Assembly (NCBI GenBank): GCA_018714565.1
Contig: DVNH01000022.1
Location: forward strand, 1 to 54,971
DNA length: 54,971 nt
Origin: Candidatus Merdicola faecigallinarum
Lineage (GTDB): Bacteria; Bacillota; Clostridia; TANB77; CAG-508
Direction of reading: 5' to 3'
This document shows, one piece after another, positions 17,386 to 27,591 of the stretch. Position numbers and translations under genes: made by a program. The notes beneath the pieces are model-generated. The model was given only the letters and a program-made list of their open reading frames with translations. It did not search any database and was not told where the DNA came from. Numbering within the stretch: the stretch's first letter is position 1; every line of letters begins with the position of its first letter.

Positions 17386-20300
17386 TTATTCTCCTTCATC
17401 TGAATTAAGAGTTCCTTTTTCCACAACTATTATTGTAATACCATTCCATGCTACATTTCCATTTGCATCTGTTGATGTATATTGTAATGTATATACTCCT
17501 GGCTTAGTCATATCTACATTATTAGATACTAATTCAACTTTAACTTCTCCATTGGCATTATCCGTTGCTGATACTTCTGGTAATAAACTCTTTGGAAATT
17601 CCGGATTATTTTCATTCACTTCTACTGTTTTGGTCCAGTATGATGTTTGAAATCCTGGAATTGTAGTATCTACTACAGTTATAAATATATCATTAAACGC
17701 TTGATTTCCACTTAAATCTGTTGTTACATATTGAAGAGTATATGTTCCCGGTGTTCCCATATCTACATTATTATTTACTAATTCTGGTTTTATATTTCCA
17801 GTTGCATTATCTGTTGCTGATACTTCTGGTAATAGATTTCCTGTGAATTCTATATCTTTATTTGCTTCTACTGTTTTTGTCCAATATGATGTTTGAAATC
17901 CTGGAATCGTAGTATCTACTACAGTTATAAATATATCATTATAAGACTTATTTCCAGCTAAATCGGTTGTAACATATTGAAGTTTATATACTCCTGGAGT
18001 TCCCATATCTACAGTATTATTTAAAAATTCTACTCTTGCACCTTCAAAATTATCTGTTGCTACAACATCTGGATACATATCTTCAGTAAATTTTGCTTCT
18101 TTATCAGCTTCTACTGTTTTTCTCCAATATGATGGTTGTAATTTTGGTGGTGTTTTATCGAAGAATACTTTATGTCCATTTGTTGGTCCATTTTCATCTG
18201 CAATTTTATTTCCATATACATCTTCTAGATTAGATACTTTTAAAGTAATTTCTCCATCTACAAATTCTGTATTTTCTGGTATTTCATAAATTACTGTATA
18301 ATCGAAATTTCCATCTTTATTTGGCTCTCTTGCAGTTACTAATTTTTGATCCATTACATATTCTTTACCATTATTAATTAAAGTAAATGTTGGATTATGT
18401 GCTAGTTTCTCTTTAAAACTAATATTCATATAAATTTTATCGCCAGGTTTTACATAATATTCTGATTGTTCGTTTGATTCACCATATTTTAAAATATTGG
18501 TTGCTCTTCTAACAGCTGGTGTACAATCATAATTAAATGTAAAGTTTGCTGTGTTTCCAGCATTATCACTTGCTGTAACTGTATTTGATCCTTCGTTTAA
18601 ATAATCTTTAAGCTTTTCATAAACAATCTCACCATTTGTAAGAATTAATGTTTCATTATTAATTTCATAAGATGCTACACCGTTTTTATCATTAACAGTC
18701 AATCCTATTCTGCTATAGTTTCCTTCTGTTCCTGATATTGAATCTTCTGTTGGAGCTATTGCTGGAGGTGTATTATCAATTATTACATTTGTATATAATT
18801 CATCATTTACAGATTTGTTTGTTAATTCTTCTCCTATATTTCCTGCTGCATCCGTGTATCCATAAATTTCAAATTCAATTTCTCCTTCTGGCATATCTTC
18901 TGTTATATCAACATCTGCCATATAATAATAAACCTTTGCCATTTCATTTGAACTATCTGGACGATATGTCATATCATACACTTTTCCAAACATTTCTACT
19001 TTTGGTTCCGTTGTTAATTTCTCTGCGAAAGAAACTAATACACGAATACTGTCCCCAATTTTTGCATATTTTTGATTTCTAGTATCATTTGCATCTTTAT
19101 TTCGAGCAATTCCTAAGTTAGTGTAAACAGGAGCTGTTTTATCATATACAACTTTTACATATGGATCATAATTAATTTTACCATTTGCTAAAGTTTCTCC
19201 TACATTTCCTGCCGCATCTGTATATCCATAAACTTCAAATTTAATTTCTCCTTCTGGTAAATTCATATCTTCTGTAATTTTGAAGTTAGCTAAATAAGCA
19301 TTTGTTTTTACCGAATTAGAAGTTAAATCACTATATGGACATTCAATATCTTTAATCATATTTCCATTTGCGTCTAATACTCTTACTCTTGGTTCTGTTA
19401 CTAATTTTTCATCAAAGAACGCTAATACTCTTACTTGATCTCCAGTTCCTGCAACAGTAATATCGGAACCTTCTTCATAATAATGTGTTATATTTGTAAT
19501 TCCTAATTTTGAATATTTTGGAGCTGATTTATCAAAGATTACATAATAATTATCATTACCTTCAGATGTTGTTTCTTCTCCAATATTTCCTGCTAAGTCT
19601 TCTAATCCTTTTACTGTAACTTTAATTTTTTCTCCTTCTACTAATTGCATATCTTCTGTTAAGTCAACATATAATACATATTTATTAAATTGAGGCTCTT
19701 GTACTGGTACTTCGAACTCTTTTCCTCCTACTACAATTGTAGGATTTTTACCTAATAATTCTGTTGTATTTACCGTAATTGCAATCCCTTTGTTTTGTCC
19801 TGGATTTTGTGTTAATCCTGAATAATTTTGGTTACCTGTTGGATTATAGAAATTTTGTACTCTTAATTCTTTTAATCCTGGTGCTGTTTTATCGAATGTT
19901 ACAGAACTATTATCTGTTGTTTTATTTACAATTGTTTCTCCAATATTTCCAGCTAAATCTTCATATCCAGAAATTTCAAATGTCATTTTTCCTTCTGCCA
20001 TTTCTTCTGTCATTTCAATCCAGCCAACATATACTGTTCCAGCTTCATTTTTGTCATTAACAATTGTATTTGTTTCAATACCATTAATTTTGATCACTGG
20101 CATTTTTGACAATTCTTCTTTAATTGCTACATATACCCAAACTTGATCTCCAACTTTTGCATATGTATTATTTTTGTTTGTACTGCTTATACTTACAAAA
20201 TGAGGTACTGGAGCTGTTTTATCATATACTACTCCTTGGTCGATTGATGGATACTTTAAGTTTTCATTATTTAATACTGGTCCAACATTTCCTGCTGCAT

Positions 20301-23300
20301 CTTCATATCCATAAACTTCAAATTTAATTTGTCCTTCCGATAAGTTCATGTCTTCTGTAATTTTGAATTGTCCTGAATAAGCATTTGTATTAAGATTTGC
20401 TGAAGTGATATCCGCATAAACCATATTTACTTCTTTTACAACTTTACCATTTTCTCCTAATACTCTTATTTTTGGTTCTACTGCTAATTTTTCATCATCA
20501 AATTGTACAAGAATTCTTATTTCATCACCTGTTGTTGCATAGTATATATTTCCTTCTTTTGCATCATAATGTGTTGCATTTACCATTCCTAATGCATCAT
20601 ATTCTGGCGCAATTGAATCATATACTACTTCTGGATATCTACTATCGGTAGTATCTTCTTGTGTTAAATCTCTTCCAACATTTCCTGCTGCATCTTCATA
20701 TCCATAAATTTTGTATTGAATTTTACCTTGTGGTAATTTCAAATCTTCTGTTGTATCAAACTCTACGAAATAGAATTTTGCAGCTTCACTATATGTTAAT
20801 TCTTTTGTTGTTACTGTTCCATTTTCTCCGTAGATATCTACTTTTGGATTTACTCCTAGCATTTCTGGGAATGCTACAAATAGTCTAATATGTTCTCCTG
20901 TTGTTGCAAGTTTTACGTCTCCTCCATATTTGTTATTTGTCCAGTTAAATATTCCCATTGCTTTATATTCTGGAGCGACTGTATCATAAACTACTTTAGG
21001 GAATTTTTCCCAATTTAAATCTTTATTTACTAAAGTTGTTCCTTCATTTCCTGCTTCGTCTTTATATCCAACAATTTCAAATTGTACTTCACCTTCTGGT
21101 AGGTTCATTTCATCTGTTATTTTGAAATCTGTCATATATACAAATGATGTTTCATTTGAGCTATCTGGTCTAAATGTACAAGCTAACTCTGTAACTGTAT
21201 CTGTTCCTAAGATTCTAACAGTTGGCTCTACTGCTAATTTTTCTTTAAATCCTAAATATACTCTTATAGAATCTCCAGTTGTAGCAACTGTTACATCTCC
21301 TCCATTATTGTAATGTGTATCATTAAAGATTCCTAAAATATCATATACTGGTGCTGCATTATCATATGTTACTTGACCATAAACATCAGTATAAGTAACG
21401 TTATCATTATTATATATTGCTGTATTTCCAGCTTTATCAATAACATTTGTTACTGTAAATGGAATTTGTGTTCCATCTTCTAATGCTAAAATTGAGTTAT
21501 CAATTTTAATATCTGCAACATATACAAATTTTTTATCTAAAGTTCCTTTTGCTTCAAATTCTATTGTTTGTGCTTTCTTTCCTGTTCCTATTGTTAAAAT
21601 TGGATTTTCTACTAATTCTTCATCGAAATTAGCTTCTACTCTTAAATATTCACCATCTCTTATCCATTGACGACGATTTACATCATCTCTATTTAGAATA
21701 AATAATGGGAAATTCACATTACCAGTTACGGAAGCTGTTCTGTCATAAATAACTCTTGGATATGCTTCTAAGTTAATATTACTGTTATTTAATGGATCTC
21801 CTGCGTTTCCTGCTATATCGGTATATCCATCAATTTCAAATGCAATTTCTCCTTCTGGCATATCTGCTGTCATTGTAATATCAGCCATGTAGAAATAAAT
21901 ATTTGCTTCTGGGTTTGAGCTATCTGGACGATAGGTTGCTGTATATTCTTTTCCAAACATTTTTACAGTTGGTTCTACATCTAGTTTTTCTGGGAAAGAA
22001 ACTAATACACGAACACTATCTCCCTCTTTTGCATATTGTTGATCTCTAGTGTCGTCAGCATCTTTATTACGTGCAATTCCTAGATTTTTATATACAGGTT
22101 TTGTTCTATCAAAAATTACAAAACTTCCGTCTGTTGTTCCTGTAATATCTTCTCCTACATTTCCTGCTAAATCTTTATATCCACTAATTGTGAATTCAAT
22201 ATTTCCTTCTTTCATATCTTCTGTCATTACAACTTCTGCAACATATTTTTGCCATTCTTGATTCCATGCACTTCCATCTTCTGTTTGAACGATCTTTCCT
22301 TCTTGACCAGCAATTGTGAATTTAGGTAATTCTGATAATTTTTCATTTAAAATTACATATACCCAAACTTTATCTCCAACTTTTGCATAATTTACATTCT
22401 TTGTAAGACTCTTTATTTGTGCGAAAGTATGAATTGGTGCTGTTGTATCATAAATAAATGTTAAAGATACTTCATTTCCAGCCATATCTCTTAAAATAAT
22501 TGTATTTGTGCCTTCTTTTAATAAATCTTTAATATTCATATAATTAGCATCTGACCATGGAGCTGGTGTTAATCCTTCACTTACTACACCATTCACTTCA
22601 TATTCTTTTACTAAGAAATTATCGTGTAATTGGAAGCTTATTTCGCTATATCTACCCTCTGATCCAATTGTTTTTTCTCCGTCTTTTCCGTCACTTCCCT
22701 TGATAATTAATTCTGGAGCAGTTATATCATATGTAACCTTTGGATAGTCTTCATGATTGATTGCTTCATTGTTTAAAGTAATTCCAACATTTCCAGCTGC
22801 ATCTGCATATCCATAAACTTCAAATAAAATCTCTCCTTCTGGCATGTCAGCTGTCATTTTAAGATCTATCATATAATAATAAGTATTTGTTTCAGGATTT
22901 GAACTAGCTGGACGATATGTTGCTGTATATTCTTTTCCAAATAATTTTACAGTTGGTTCTACTGCTAATTTTTCTGGGAAAGAAACTAATACACGTACTT
23001 CGTCTCCCTCTTTTGCATATGTTAAATCTCCACCTTCTACATAGTGTGTTTTATTTAGTATTCCTAATTTTTTATATACTGGTGCGATGGTATCTCTTGC
23101 TTCTACTTCTACTTGGTTTGTAGTTACTCCGTCTACAACAGCTTCATTTACAATATTTCCTACTTCTATTTTATTTTCTACATTTAGAATTAATGTTACT
23201 GTTTCTCCACGGTTTACATCAATTACCCAAGTCACTTTTCTTGCATCAGCATCATAACTTCCATCATTTAAATGTGAATCAATTGCACTGATAAATTCTG

Positions 23301-23937
23301 TTCCTTCTGGAATGATGTTAGAAACAATAATTCCTTTTGCATCTAAATCTTGGCTATTATTTTTTACTGTAATTGTGTATTCAACTGTTTCTCCTAAATT
23401 TACAACACCTTCTACATTAGAATATGTTTTTACGGTTAATACACTTTCTAATTGTGGTTTTACAACATCTCCATTTAAGAACGCATAAGATCCTGCTGGG
23501 ATTTGTGTTTGAACCCATGCTAAATCTACATTTTCTACTGATTGCTCTTCAATTGTTTGTGTTGTTGCTGTAGTAGCAGTATTATCTGCTGTTACTTGTG
23601 TAACAGTTCTTCTTGGTGTTGTATCATCATTGTCATCATCATTTTCTTCTGCTACTTGCTCATTTTGTGCTACGGTTGCTTCTTCTCCATCTTCTTCGTT
23701 GTTGTTTTCTGTGTTTTCATTATTTGCTACTTGTTCTGTTGGTTCTTGTTGCTCTGCACTTTGGTCTGTTTCTCCTTGTGATGTCTGTTCACTATTTTGA
23801 CTTAATTGATCAACAGATGCTTCTGTTGTTCCTTTGTCTTTTAAGAATACAACTGCTAAAATAATTGCTACAATAAGTAATACTACAATACTTGCAATCG
23901 TTATGGCAGTCTTTTTACTTACAGACTTCCCTTTCAT
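17386..23937 (-). CDS. Giant repetitive surface adhesin (2183 aa) with Ig-like repeats
   Basis: Begins with a type II-style anchor: basic cytoplasmic start and a membrane helix (residues 9-32). A Gln/Glu/Thr/Asn-rich linker (about 35-135) follows. A DUF11-like domain is at about 165-285. Then a series of about 14 Ig-like modules of 90-110 residues, most with the pattern YAKxGDxVRVLVSFxEKL...EG.I.FEI.GY.DAAGN.G and ending in V.YD.TAP; two modules are of a different, shorter type. The last three (about 1935-2183) are DUF5011/HYR-like (SYWTKTVEANKDIEF...DNATGNIKPEL). There is no C-terminal LPxTG signal, so it is likely held by its N-terminal helix. The next gene upstream is a sortase, which together with the third gene forms a surface module. 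No in-frame CGG was found in its 2184 codons. Confidence 0.9.
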   Translation of the reverse strand: MKGKSVSKKTAITIASIVVLLIVAIILAVVFLKDKGTTEASVDQLSQNSEQTSQGETDQSAEQQEPTEQVANNENTENNNEEDGEEATVAQNEQVAEENDDDNDDTTPRRTVTQVTADNTATTATTQTIEEQSVENVDLAWVQTQIPAGSYAFLNGDVVKPQLESVLTVKTYSNVEGVVNLGETVEYTITVKNNSQDLDAKGIIVSNIIPEGTEFISAIDSHLNDGSYDADARKVTWVIDVNRGETVTLILNVENKIEVGNIVNEAVVDGVTTNQVEVEARDTIAPVYKKLGILNKTHYVEGGDLTYAKEGDEVRVLVSFPEKLAVEPTVKLFGKEYTATYRPASSNPETNTYYYMIDLKMTADMPEGEILFEVYGYADAAGNVGITLNNEAINHEDYPKVTYDITAPELIIKGSDGKDGEKTIGSEGRYSEISFQLHDNFLVKEYEVNGVVSEGLTPAPWSDANYMNIKDLLKEGTNTIILRDMAGNEVSLTFIYDTTAPIHTFAQIKSLTKNVNYAKVGDKVWVYVILNEKLSELPKFTIAGQEGKIVQTEDGSAWNQEWQKYVAEVVMTEDMKEGNIEFTISGYKDLAGNVGEDITGTTDGSFVIFDRTKPVYKNLGIARNKDADDTRDQQYAKEGDSVRVLVSFPEKLDVEPTVKMFGKEYTATYRPDSSNPEANIYFYMADITMTADMPEGEIAFEIDGYTDIAGNAGDPLNNSNINLEAYPRVIYDRTASVTGNVNFPLFILNRDDVNRRQWIRDGEYLRVEANFDEELVENPILTIGTGKKAQTIEFEAKGTLDKKFVYVADIKIDNSILALEDGTQIPFTVTNVIDKAGNTAIYNNDNVTYTDVYGQVTYDNAAPVYDILGIFNDTHYNNGGDVTVATTGDSIRVYLGFKEKLAVEPTVRILGTDTVTELACTFRPDSSNETSFVYMTDFKITDEMNLPEGEVQFEIVGYKDEAGNEGTTLVNKDLNWEKFPKVVYDTVAPEYKAMGIFNWTNNKYGGDVKLATTGEHIRLFVAFPEMLGVNPKVDIYGENGTVTTKELTYSEAAKFYFVEFDTTEDLKLPQGKIQYKIYGYEDAAGNVGRDLTQEDTTDSRYPEVVYDSIAPEYDALGMVNATHYDAKEGNIYYATTGDEIRILVQFDDEKLAVEPKIRVLGENGKVVKEVNMVYADITSANLNTNAYSGQFKITEDMNLSEGQIKFEVYGYEDAAGNVGPVLNNENLKYPSIDQGVVYDKTAPVPHFVSISSTNKNNTYAKVGDQVWVYVAIKEELSKMPVIKINGIETNTIVNDKNEAGTVYVGWIEMTEEMAEGKMTFEISGYEDLAGNIGETIVNKTTDNSSVTFDKTAPGLKELRVQNFYNPTGNQNYSGLTQNPGQNKGIAITVNTTELLGKNPTIVVGGKEFEVPVQEPQFNKYVLYVDLTEDMQLVEGEKIKVTVKGLEDLAGNIGEETTSEGNDNYYVIFDKSAPKYSKLGITNITHYYEEGSDITVAGTGDQVRVLAFFDEKLVTEPRVRVLDANGNMIKDIECPYSDLTSNSVKTNAYLANFKITEDMNLPEGEIKFEVYGYTDAAGNVGETLANGKINYDPYVKVVYDKTAPVYTNLGIARNKDANDTRNQKYAKIGDSIRVLVSFAEKLTTEPKVEMFGKVYDMTYRPDSSNEMAKVYYYMADVDITEDMPEGEIEFEIYGYTDAAGNIGEELTNKSVNDELYTNVIIDNTPPAIAPTEDSISGTEGNYSRIGLTVNDKNGVASYEINNETLILTNGEIVYEKLKDYLNEGSNTVTASDNAGNTANFTFNYDCTPAVRRATNILKYGESNEQSEYYVKPGDKIYMNISFKEKLAHNPTFTLINNGKEYVMDQKLVTAREPNKDGNFDYTVIYEIPENTEFVDGEITLKVSNLEDVYGNKIADENGPTNGHKVFFDKTPPKLQPSYWRKTVEADKEAKFTEDMYPDVVATDNFEGARVEFLNNTVDMGTPGVYKLQYVTTDLAGNKSYNDIFITVVDTTIPGFQTSYWTKTVEANKDIEFTGNLLPEVSATDNATGNIKPELVNNNVDMGTPGTYTLQYVTTDLSGNQAFNDIFITVVDTTIPGFQTSYWTKTVEVNENNPEFPKSLLPEVSATDNANGEVKVELVSNNVDMTKPGVYTLQYTSTDANGNVAWNGITIIVVEKGTLNSDEGE
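17621..17942 (-). repeat. Near-identical DNA repeat inside the adhesin
   Basis: About 75 bp encoding the DTTIPGFQTSYWTKTVE junction recur at about 17621-17696 and 17864-17942 with very few differences, and a more diverged relative starts near 18108. The pattern suggests recent module duplication at the C-terminal end. Confidence 0.75.
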
Positions 23938-23958
23938 TTTGTTTCCCCCTCTTTTTAA

Positions 23959-24543
23959 TTAAATTTCTTGTGCTTTAATAATTAAACGTTCTTTATTTCC
24001 ATTGGTGCATGTAATTAAAGTAACCTCTCTTATTGCTTCATCTTTTGTGGCTAAGATAGTTACATCATTTGGATCTGTTACAAATATTTCTGTTATTTTG
24101 TAAGAAATCGTTTGTTTTTTCAAATCAGTTAATTCAATCTGATCTCCTACTTCTAATTTTTTTGTTTTTCCAAACATAGTACCATCTTTGTTATTATGTC
24201 CTGCCAGTGCTAAATTTCCATATTCGTTTACAGCTCCACCACTAAATCGTGTAATTGCCTTTTTCATCGTCTGTTTCGTGGTTTCTTCTAAAATCGGATA
24301 TTCTAATTCGATCTTTGGAATTCTAATAATCCCAATCACCGGCATTCCATAAAATTGTATTGGTTCTGTTTTTCCTTGTTGCTCTTCTTCTCTAACTTGT
24401 GCAACAACCTCTTTACTTTCTTTTTCATTGATTTGATTGCCCCCATACTTTATGCCAATAAAAATGAAAGTGATTATTGCAATGATAAGTAATAATGAAA
24501 ATATAACATAGTATACTTTTAACTTTTTATTTTTGATTTTCAT
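23959..24543 (-). CDS. Class D-like sortase
   Basis: Membrane-bound transpeptidase that links surface proteins to the cell wall or to each other. 194 aa from the ATG at 24543, with GAAGG upstream; a TTG at 24561 would give six extra residues. There is one N-terminal membrane helix (about 10-34) and a catalytic domain with GIIRIPKIELEYPILE, the active histidine in LALAGHNN, the cysteine in VTLITCTNGNKERLIIKAQ, and the arginine after it. The size and the TLITCT motif fit class D more than A or B. It overlaps the end of the upstream surface-protein gene by 17 bases and precedes the adhesin. Confidence 0.9.
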   Translation of the reverse strand: MKIKNKKLKVYYVIFSLLLIIAIITFIFIGIKYGGNQINEKESKEVVAQVREEEQQGKTEPIQFYGMPVIGIIRIPKIELEYPILEETTKQTMKKAITRFSGGAVNEYGNLALAGHNNKDGTMFGKTKKLEVGDQIELTDLKKQTISYKITEIFVTDPNDVTILATKDEAIREVTLITCTNGNKERLIIKAQEI

Positions 24544-25489
24544 TTTTTCTTGCCTTCGCAATTTTAATTCCTATAATTACTAGTAAAGCTACTGTTATTG
24601 CTAAAACAACAAACAAAATAGGATTATCATATGTTACTGGCAATTCTGTATTCTTTGTTGTTGAAACTACTTTTTCTACTACCTCTTGTTTTGTTTGTTT
24701 TGAAGATGTTAAAAATTGTGCATCATATGTTGTATTTCCATTTTCTACTTTTCTTAGTAATACTACATATTGTTCTCCGTCGTTTGCATTCGCTGGTTGT
24801 TTAATTGTTTTGTCTACTACTTCTGTCCAATTTGCTTGACTTGTTAATTTATTAAATAATTCTTCGTATTCTTGTGCTAATTTGATTCTTTGATAATTAT
24901 TTAACTCTCCTTGAGCTTGTTTTGTTAATTCCATTAATCTGTTATAATCTACTGTTTCCTTTGTTAATAAAGTTGTTTGATAATAGAACTTTGCATTTGC
25001 AGTATCTGTAATTTTTAAAATTCCAGTTGTAATATTTTTTATGATATCTCCTTCTTCTGTTGTTTCCGTAGCTGTTTGAGTTGCATCTACTGGAATTCTT
25101 TTTGTAATTGTTTGAATTTCTTCTACTGATTCTTTTGTCATACTATCTTTCAAATCAACTTTTGTTACTTCTGCTTTTGCATCTAAACTTTCTTTTGTCC
25201 ACATATAAGCTTCTTCACTTGTTGTTTTAAATTCTGCGATTTGATTTCCATCTGTATCTTGCTTTGATGTAATAAAATTCAAACTGCTTTCTGCCACTTC
25301 CTCTGTGTCTGAAAATGCGTAATAAAAACTTTTTCCTAAATATTTTTCGCTATATATTCTATATTCATTTTCACTTGTTTTTAATACAGCAATTTCTTCA
25401 TTTGCAGCATTCGCTACTGTAAGTATTGGTAGCATCATTATGCTAAAAATAATTAAGATTGATAAGATTTTGATTTTACAATTTTTCAT
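24527..25489 (-). CDS. Secreted protein with C-terminal membrane anchor, possible sortase substrate
   Basis: 320 aa from the ATG at 25489 (GGGGAG site). A signal peptide is at residues 1-28 (ends TVANAANEE). The ectodomain is Glu/Lys/Thr-rich. At the end are LPVTYDNP, a hydrophobic helix (about 292-311) and a basic tail (KIAKARKNENQK), the layout of a sortase signal with Tyr where Gly usually stands. The sortase gene directly downstream makes this suggestive; the order surface protein-sortase-adhesin looks like a single transcription unit. The protein family is not recognised. Confidence 0.75.
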   Translation of the reverse strand: MKNCKIKILSILIIFSIMMLPILTVANAANEEIAVLKTSENEYRIYSEKYLGKSFYYAFSDTEEVAESSLNFITSKQDTDGNQIAEFKTTSEEAYMWTKESLDAKAEVTKVDLKDSMTKESVEEIQTITKRIPVDATQTATETTEEGDIIKNITTGILKITDTANAKFYYQTTLLTKETVDYNRLMELTKQAQGELNNYQRIKLAQEYEELFNKLTSQANWTEVVDKTIKQPANANDGEQYVVLLRKVENGNTTYDAQFLTSSKQTKQEVVEKVVSTTKNTELPVTYDNPILFVVLAITVALLVIIGIKIAKARKNENQK

Positions 25490-25815
25490 ATTCATTCTCC
25501 CCTCTCAAACTTACGGAAACATTATATTACAATTTTTTTACAAAGTAAATAGTTTTCCAAATTTTGCTAACTTTTCCCCTATATTTTTCTAGTATTTCTT
25601 CTTGTTTTCCGCTATTTTAGTCAATTTATTCTGCATTTTTATATTTTATTGTATGAAAATTTGAAAAAATTTAAGATTTTGTTTTTCTATTTTTTCATTT
25701 CATCTTTTCTTAAAAGCAATGCCCTTAATCTCTAAACATATGTCTTTTTTAATATAACAAAATATTTTTATCACTCTCCTTTGTTTCATTTTATTCAAAA
25801 TCATTTCAATATATC
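25490..25815. other. Gene-free A/T-rich spacer
   Basis: Divergent intergenic region between the surface operon (minus) and sufC (plus). I see no gene, RNA or clear repeat in it beyond the sufC promoter listed next. Confidence 0.6.
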
Positions 25816-25844
25816 TTGCATATTTTTTTATTCCATGATAAAAT
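25816..25844 (+). promoter_or_regulatory. suf operon promoter
   Basis: TTGCAT -35 (25816-25821), 17-base spacer and a TAAAAT -10 (25839-25844) with TGA in front (extended -10). The transcript would begin about 29 bases before the sufC start. Confidence 0.75.
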
Positions 25845-25879
25845 GTTAGCCAAAGCTAATTTATGAAAGGAAAGTTTGT

Positions 25880-26608
25880 ATGAAAAATATATTAGAATTA
25901 CAAGATATCTCTTTTGCTAGAGATAATAAAGATATTTTAAATCACATTAATTTAACGATTGATACTCATAAATTTATTGCAATTACGGGTCCAAATGGTT
26001 CCGGAAAATCAACACTTGCAAAAATTATTATGGGAATCCAAAAACCCGATTCTGGTAAGATACTATTTAATGGAAAAGATATCACTAATCTAGATATTGA
26101 TGAAAGAGCAAGGTTGGGAATTGGTTTTGCTTTCCAACAACCTGTCACATTTAAAGGTATTACTGTAAGAGATATGATTGAACTATCTGCTGGCGAACCA
26201 ATTAGTATGGCAAAAGTTTGCGATTATCTATCTGATGTTGGTTTATGTGCCAAAGAATATGTAAATCGTGAAGTAAACGCTCGCCTTTCCGGTGGAGAAT
26301 TAAAGCGAATTGAAATCGCTATGTTAGAAGCCAAAAAATCAAAATTAACTATTTTTGACGAACCAGAAGCCGGAATTGATTTATGGAGTTTTAATAGTTT
26401 AATTAGCGTTTTTGAGAAATTACATGATCTTACAAAAGGTTCTATTATTGTAATTTCTCATCAAGAAAAAATTTTAAATATTGCAGATGAAATTGTGTTA
26501 TTAGTAGATGGCAAAATTGCAGATATTGGGAACAAAGAAAAGATCTTACCTCAGCTAGTAAGTTCTAGACCTAAAAATTGTAAATTAATTCATAAGGAGG
26601 GAATCTAA
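25880..26608 (+). CDS. sufC: Fe-S cluster assembly ATPase SufC
   Basis: ABC-type ATPase (242 aa) that energises the SufB scaffold; cytoplasmic, no membrane part. Walker A is GPNGSGKST (residues 36-44), the Q-loop FAFQQP, the signature LSGGELKR and Walker B LTIFDEPEAGID. Only a single SufB/D partner follows, with a one-base overlap (TAATG), and there is no sufS or sufU, a minimal layout. Confidence 0.95.
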   Translation: MKNILELQDISFARDNKDILNHINLTIDTHKFIAITGPNGSGKSTLAKIIMGIQKPDSGKILFNGKDITNLDIDERARLGIGFAFQQPVTFKGITVRDMIELSAGEPISMAKVCDYLSDVGLCAKEYVNREVNARLSGGELKRIEIAMLEAKKSKLTIFDEPEAGIDLWSFNSLISVFEKLHDLTKGSIIVISHQEKILNIADEIVLLVDGKIADIGNKEKILPQLVSSRPKNCKLIHKEGI

Positions 26609-27525
26609 TGGATTTGATTGAAAAAAATTTATTAAAAGAAATTGCCGATATAGAAGAAACTCCAATGGGAGCATATAATATTCGTGAAAATGGTAAAGGT
26701 ATTGCTCGAAATACTACTAAAAATATTGATATCGTTACCAAAACAGATAAACCTGGGATTGATATTATTATTAAAGAGAACACACAAAATGAAAGTGTAC
26801 ATATTCCTGTTATTATTACGCAAGCAGGTCTTACCGACGTTGTATATAATGATTTTTATATTGGTAAAAATGCAGATGTTGTGATCGTAGCAGGTTGCGG
26901 AATTCATAATAGTAGTTGCGAAACTTCAGAGCATGATGGTATTCATACTTTTTATTTAGAAGAAGGAGCAAAAGTAAAATATATCGAAAAACACTATGGT
27001 GAAGGAGACGGAAATGGAAAGAAAATTTTAAATCCTCAAACCATTCTTCATTTGAAAAAAGGAAGCTCTCTAGAAATGGAAACAGTTCAAATTAAAGGTG
27101 TAGATTCTACAATTCGTGAAACAAAAGCTTTTTTAGAAGAAGATACTAATTTAGTTGTTACAGAAAAAATATTAACTCATGGAGAACAAACTGCTAAAAC
27201 CATTTTTGATGTTGAACTTAGTGGCGAAAATTCTAGTACAAAAGTTACTTCAAGATCAATTGCAAAAGAACATTCTTACCAAGAATTTGTATCTAATGTA
27301 AAAGGAAATACAAAATGTTTTGGACATGTAGAATGTGATGCTATCATTATGGATCAAGGAAGAGTTGTTGCCATTCCAAGAATTGAAGCAAATAATTTAG
27401 AAGCAAATTTAATTCATGAAGCAGCAATTGGAAAAATTGCTGGTGATCAATTAATTAAATTAATGTCCTTAGGTTTAACCGAACAACAAGCAGAAGAACA
27501 AATTATTAATGGCTTTTTAAAATAA
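26608..27525 (+). CDS. SufB/SufD-family scaffold, short form
   Basis: 305 aa, shorter than classical SufB (about 460-490). The parallel beta-helix core is seen in DVVIVAGCGIHN..., SLEMETVQIKGVDST and STKVTSRSIAKEHS, and the C-terminal tail HEAAIGKIAGDQLIKLMSLGL is conserved with SufB, including His. It contains Cys in AGCGIHNSSCETS and in KCFGHVECDA that could bind a cluster. With SufC this makes a two-gene SUF-like minimal system (SMS-type), considered ancestral and common in anaerobes. It begins at the sufC stop. I give no symbol because sufB and sufD are not separable here. Confidence 0.88.
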   Translation: MDLIEKNLLKEIADIEETPMGAYNIRENGKGIARNTTKNIDIVTKTDKPGIDIIIKENTQNESVHIPVIITQAGLTDVVYNDFYIGKNADVVIVAGCGIHNSSCETSEHDGIHTFYLEEGAKVKYIEKHYGEGDGNGKKILNPQTILHLKKGSSLEMETVQIKGVDSTIRETKAFLEEDTNLVVTEKILTHGEQTAKTIFDVELSGENSSTKVTSRSIAKEHSYQEFVSNVKGNTKCFGHVECDAIIMDQGRVVAIPRIEANNLEANLIHEAAIGKIAGDQLIKLMSLGLTEQQAEEQIINGFLK

Positions 27526-27549
27526 AAGCCATTTTTTCTTTTTAAAAAA

Positions 27550-27591
27550 TAAAAAGCAGGGCTTTATTTTATCCCCGCTTCTTGCTTTTAT
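27550..27591. terminator. Terminator between suf genes and dtxR
   Basis: AAAAAGCA...GGG pairs with CCC...TGCTTTT, with a bulge, between two convergent genes. It overlaps the dtxR stop codon by a few bases. Confidence 0.5.

Noticed and set aside
17386..17460. LPxTG cell-wall signal on the adhesin
   Set aside because: The C-terminus ends in VVEKGTLNSDEGE with no hydrophobic helix or basic tail.
23542..23864. Plus-strand Cys/Leu-rich open frames inside the adhesin region
   Set aside because: They are antisense to the low-complexity Thr/Glu/Gln linker of the adhesin, have no ribosome site and no family pattern.
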